Origin: JBNLBT01 sp050303435
Lineage (GTDB): Bacteria; Pseudomonadota; Gammaproteobacteria; Xanthomonadales; Marinicellaceae
Assembly: GCA_050303435.1 (NCBI GenBank)
Contig: JBNLBT010000028.1
Coordinates: 1-33,252, forward strand
Direction of reading: 5' to 3'
Length of the DNA stretch: 33,252 bases
Shown here in pieces: positions 31,523 through 33,252 of this stretch. Position 1 is the stretch's first letter. Every line of letters begins with the position of its first letter. The notes under the pieces were generated by a model. That model was not told the origin of the DNA. It was given only the letters and a program-made list of their open reading frames with translations, and searched no databases. Position numbers and translations under genes: made by a program.

Positions 31523-32698
31523 TCAGCTGCCGGCCTGTTGCAACAGCCAGTTTTTCAACAGCGGCATGCGGTTGACCGCTGACAAACCCATGCCTCGCAA
31601 CCAGCGCAGCGGCGGCGCGTCATTGGAAAACAGTCCATTCAGCGCGCCCATCAAGTGCGACATTTCAACGCTGCGACTCAGACGTTCGCGCTGATAAACC
31701 CGCAAGGCGCGGTGCACCACGGCTGCGTTGCGCAAATCCACGTGTTGCAATTGACGCGCCAACAACAACGCATCGTCGATGCCCAGATTCACGCCCTGCC
31801 CGGCCAATGGATGTATCACGTGTGCGGCATCGCCACACAGCACAATCCGGCCCTTAAAGAACGCTTCCACTCGCATCGACCGCAATGGAAAAGCGGCGCG
31901 TTTGGAACACAATTCCGGTGTACCCAGATCACGGCCAGTCGCCCGCATTAAGCCTTCAATGAATTGATCCTCATCGCACTCAAGCCACTGTTTCACTTGC
32001 GTTTCAGGCAAACTCCAGACGATTGAAAACAAACCCGGAGACAACGGCAAGATGCCCAGCGGCCCGGTGGCATTGAACGCCTGCAGGGCCGTAGCCCGTG
32101 GTGCTTTGGGCCAACACAGCATGGCCACCAGACCGCATTGCTGGTGCGATGCAAACCTGGCCTGTATCCCGGCCAGAGCGCGCAATGGAGAATTGGCGCC
32201 TTCGGCACCGATCAAGACCCGCGCGGTGAGCGGCTCAGCACCCTGCATGTGCACATGCACCGCGCTGTCGGTCTGCTCAAATTGTGTGATCTGCGCGTGT
32301 TCAATGATTTCACAACCGCGCAGCAGCGCCGCCTGATGGGCAGCGCTGATCAAATGTTGGTTTTCAATGATCGCACCGAGCAGATCGTGGCTGGAATCCT
32401 CGGCATTGAATTCAATGAATCCGTCGCTCAGATTGTCCCACACACGCATGCACCGGTAGCTGCCGTTGCGCACAGTATCGGCGTGCAGATGCGCGCCAAT
32501 GCCCAGATCACGCAAAGCCTGCAGACGCTGCGCCGAAATGGCGCAGACACGCAGGCCTGGACTCTGGCCGGCTTGCCATTGGGGCAACGCCTGCCGATCA
32601 ATCACCGTCACTTTCATACCCGCTCTGGCCAAGGCGTTGGCGGCAATCAATCCCACCATGCCCGCGCCACTGATCAGGGCATCCACGCGACGCGTCAT
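31523..32698 (-). CDS. UbiH/UbiF/UbiI-family FAD-dependent monooxygenase (ubiquinone biosynthesis)
   Basis: A 391-residue flavoprotein hydroxylase of the UbiH/UbiF/VisC/COQ6 family, which adds hydroxyls to the ubiquinone ring. The N-terminal dinucleotide fingerprint is ISGAGMVGLIAANALARAG (about 9-27), the DG motif appears as IGAEGANSPLR, and the second FAD motif as GDAAHVIHPLAGQGVNLGIDDA. Length is typical. Family members are hard to separate by eye; the order UbiH then this gene resembles the ubiH-ubiI (visC) pair of enterobacteria, suggesting C5-hydroxylation (UbiI), but UbiF or UbiM-type activity is possible. The ATG at 32698 overlaps the upstream gene's stop (ATGA), so the two are translationally coupled. 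It converges with the ComEA-like gene. Confidence 0.92.
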   Translation of the reverse strand: MTRRVDALISGAGMVGLIAANALARAGMKVTVIDRQALPQWQAGQSPGLRVCAISAQRLQALRDLGIGAHLHADTVRNGSYRCMRVWDNLSDGFIEFNAEDSSHDLLGAIIENQHLISAAHQAALLRGCEIIEHAQITQFEQTDSAVHVHMQGAEPLTARVLIGAEGANSPLRALAGIQARFASHQQCGLVAMLCWPKAPRATALQAFNATGPLGILPLSPGLFSIVWSLPETQVKQWLECDEDQFIEGLMRATGRDLGTPELCSKRAAFPLRSMRVEAFFKGRIVLCGDAAHVIHPLAGQGVNLGIDDALLLARQLQHVDLRNAAVVHRALRVYQRERLSRSVEMSHLMGALNGLFSNDAPPLRWLRGMGLSAVNRMPLLKNWLLQQAGS

Positions 32699-33252
32699 GC
32701 CAGCAAGCCTCCAGCCAGTCGATACAGGCGCTGTTTCATCAACGGGCTGTTGTCTATCGCCAGCAGCGCGGTGGAACGAAAGGCGTTCACCAGTGGGTGC
32801 TGCAAGGCGAACCAGCGCATCAGCCCGTCGGTGTACTCCAATGTGCGCATTTGATCCGGCATGGCCTGCGCCTGATAGGCCGCCAGCCCGGCCGGGTCGC
32901 CCAGGTCACTGCCACCGGTTACGGCGCGCCTGGCCATGGTCTGCAAACGGCGCACACCGCGAACTGCCAGATTCAAGCCCTGCGCAGACACCGGCGACAG
33001 GGCGTGAGCCGCGTTGCCCAGCAACAGCACCCGGCCTTTGTGTTGTTGCGTGGCAAGCATGCGGTGCAAAGGAAACGAGACGCGGCGACCGATGCGTTGA
33101 AAACGCCCCAGGCGCAGGCCAAATGCGCGATTGGCTTTGCGCATGAATTCAGCTTCATTAAGAGCCATCAAGGCCTCGACCTGTGTGCGGTCCACGGTCC
33201 ACACCAGACCCGCCTGATGCGTCTGCACACCGGGTATCAGGGCCACCGGACC
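32695..33252 (-). CDS. ubiH: UbiH-like FAD monooxygenase, N-terminal part beyond window
   Basis: The C-terminal ~185 residues of an FAD monooxygenase; the frame stays open to the right edge, so the true start lies outside. The visible part begins GPVALIPGV and HQAGLVWTV, as in UbiH substrate-domain sequences, and has the second FAD motif as GRVLLLGNAAHALSPVSAQGLNLAVRGVRRL. The GN-AAH form is typical of UbiH, whereas Ser-Ala-Gln-Gly in place of Ala-Gly-Gln-Gly and RGV in place of RDV are unusual. UbiH hydroxylates C1 of the ubiquinone ring (2-octaprenyl-6-methoxyphenol to the benzoquinol) at the membrane. Its end overlaps the next hydroxylase gene as ATGA. Confidence 0.8.
   Translation of the reverse strand, partial: GPVALIPGVQTHQAGLVWTVDRTQVEALMALNEAEFMRKANRAFGLRLGRFQRIGRRVSFPLHRMLATQQHKGRVLLLGNAAHALSPVSAQGLNLAVRGVRRLQTMARRAVTGGSDLGDPAGLAAYQAQAMPDQMRTLEYTDGLMRWFALQHPLVNAFRSTALLAIDNSPLMKQRLYRLAGGLLA

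Noticed and set aside
1..33252. CRISPR arrays, insertion sequences, prophage or integration sites
   Set aside because: No regularly spaced repeats, transposase, integrase or tRNA-end direct repeat was seen; tRNA-Leu is intact and flanked by ordinary genes.

Overview
The window is a moderately GC-rich, tightly packed chromosomal segment of a Gram-negative gammaproteobacterium. The core genes (hisC-aroA-cmk-rpsA-ihfB order, divergent ppsR/ppsA, HemN, the paired UbiH-type hydroxylases, tRNA-Leu) are typical of that class. The accessory genes (an ECF sigma factor coupled to a membrane Ser/Thr kinase with TPRs, a DUF6502 protein, large secreted proteins with an aromatic-x-x-x-Phe-Glu tail) recall the Xanthomonadales/Lysobacterales-Wenzhouxiangella-Marinicella neighbourhood. 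That placement is an inference; no rRNA or other marker is present to confirm it.

Layout. 1-1012 (-): a secreted or periplasmic protein running off the left edge. 1085-1771 (+): a REC-Hpt phosphorelay protein. 1859-7197 (-): a core-metabolism/translation cluster in transcription order hisC, aroA, cmk, rpsA, ihfB, with overlapping ends between hisC/aroA and aroA/cmk. 7321-9956 (+): hemN and a secreted hypothetical protein. 9960-11694 (-): a saccharopine-dehydrogenase-like protein overlapping a DUF4166 protein. 11776-13089 (-): DUF1249 and ppsR, divergent from ppsA. 13156-18959 (+): ppsA overlapping a large secreted subtilisin-like protease that ends in a near-perfect intrinsic terminator. 19036-21197 (+): hpt, a DUF6502 protein, a doubtful small ORF, and a 92-residue secreted peptide built on GEGGSN repeats.

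21525-23672 (-): a secreted beta-helix protein and a secreted coiled-coil protein. 23803-24411 (+): a DUF938 methyltransferase directly abutting a convergent GNAT acetyltransferase, which lies 16 nt downstream of tRNA-Leu(CAG) and is probably cotranscribed with it. 25345-28793 (+): ECF sigma factor and Ser/Thr kinase-TPR protein, overlapping by GTGA. 29179-31008 (-): a secreted pentaheme cytochrome c. 31214-31471 (+): a ComEA-like helix-hairpin-helix protein. 31523-33252 (-): two UbiH/UbiI-type FAD monooxygenases, the upstream one truncated by the right edge.

How the genes relate. The 1.9-7.2 kb cluster couples aromatic/histidine amino-acid synthesis with nucleotide metabolism, ribosomal protein S1 and IHF-beta. 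PpsR regulates the product of divergent ppsA by phosphorylation. The sigma-kinase pair is a self-contained signalling module. The two proteins sharing the terminal Phe-Glu tail, and the GEGGSN peptide, are the best candidates for something undescribed. No CRISPR array, insertion sequence, integrase or phage gene was seen.
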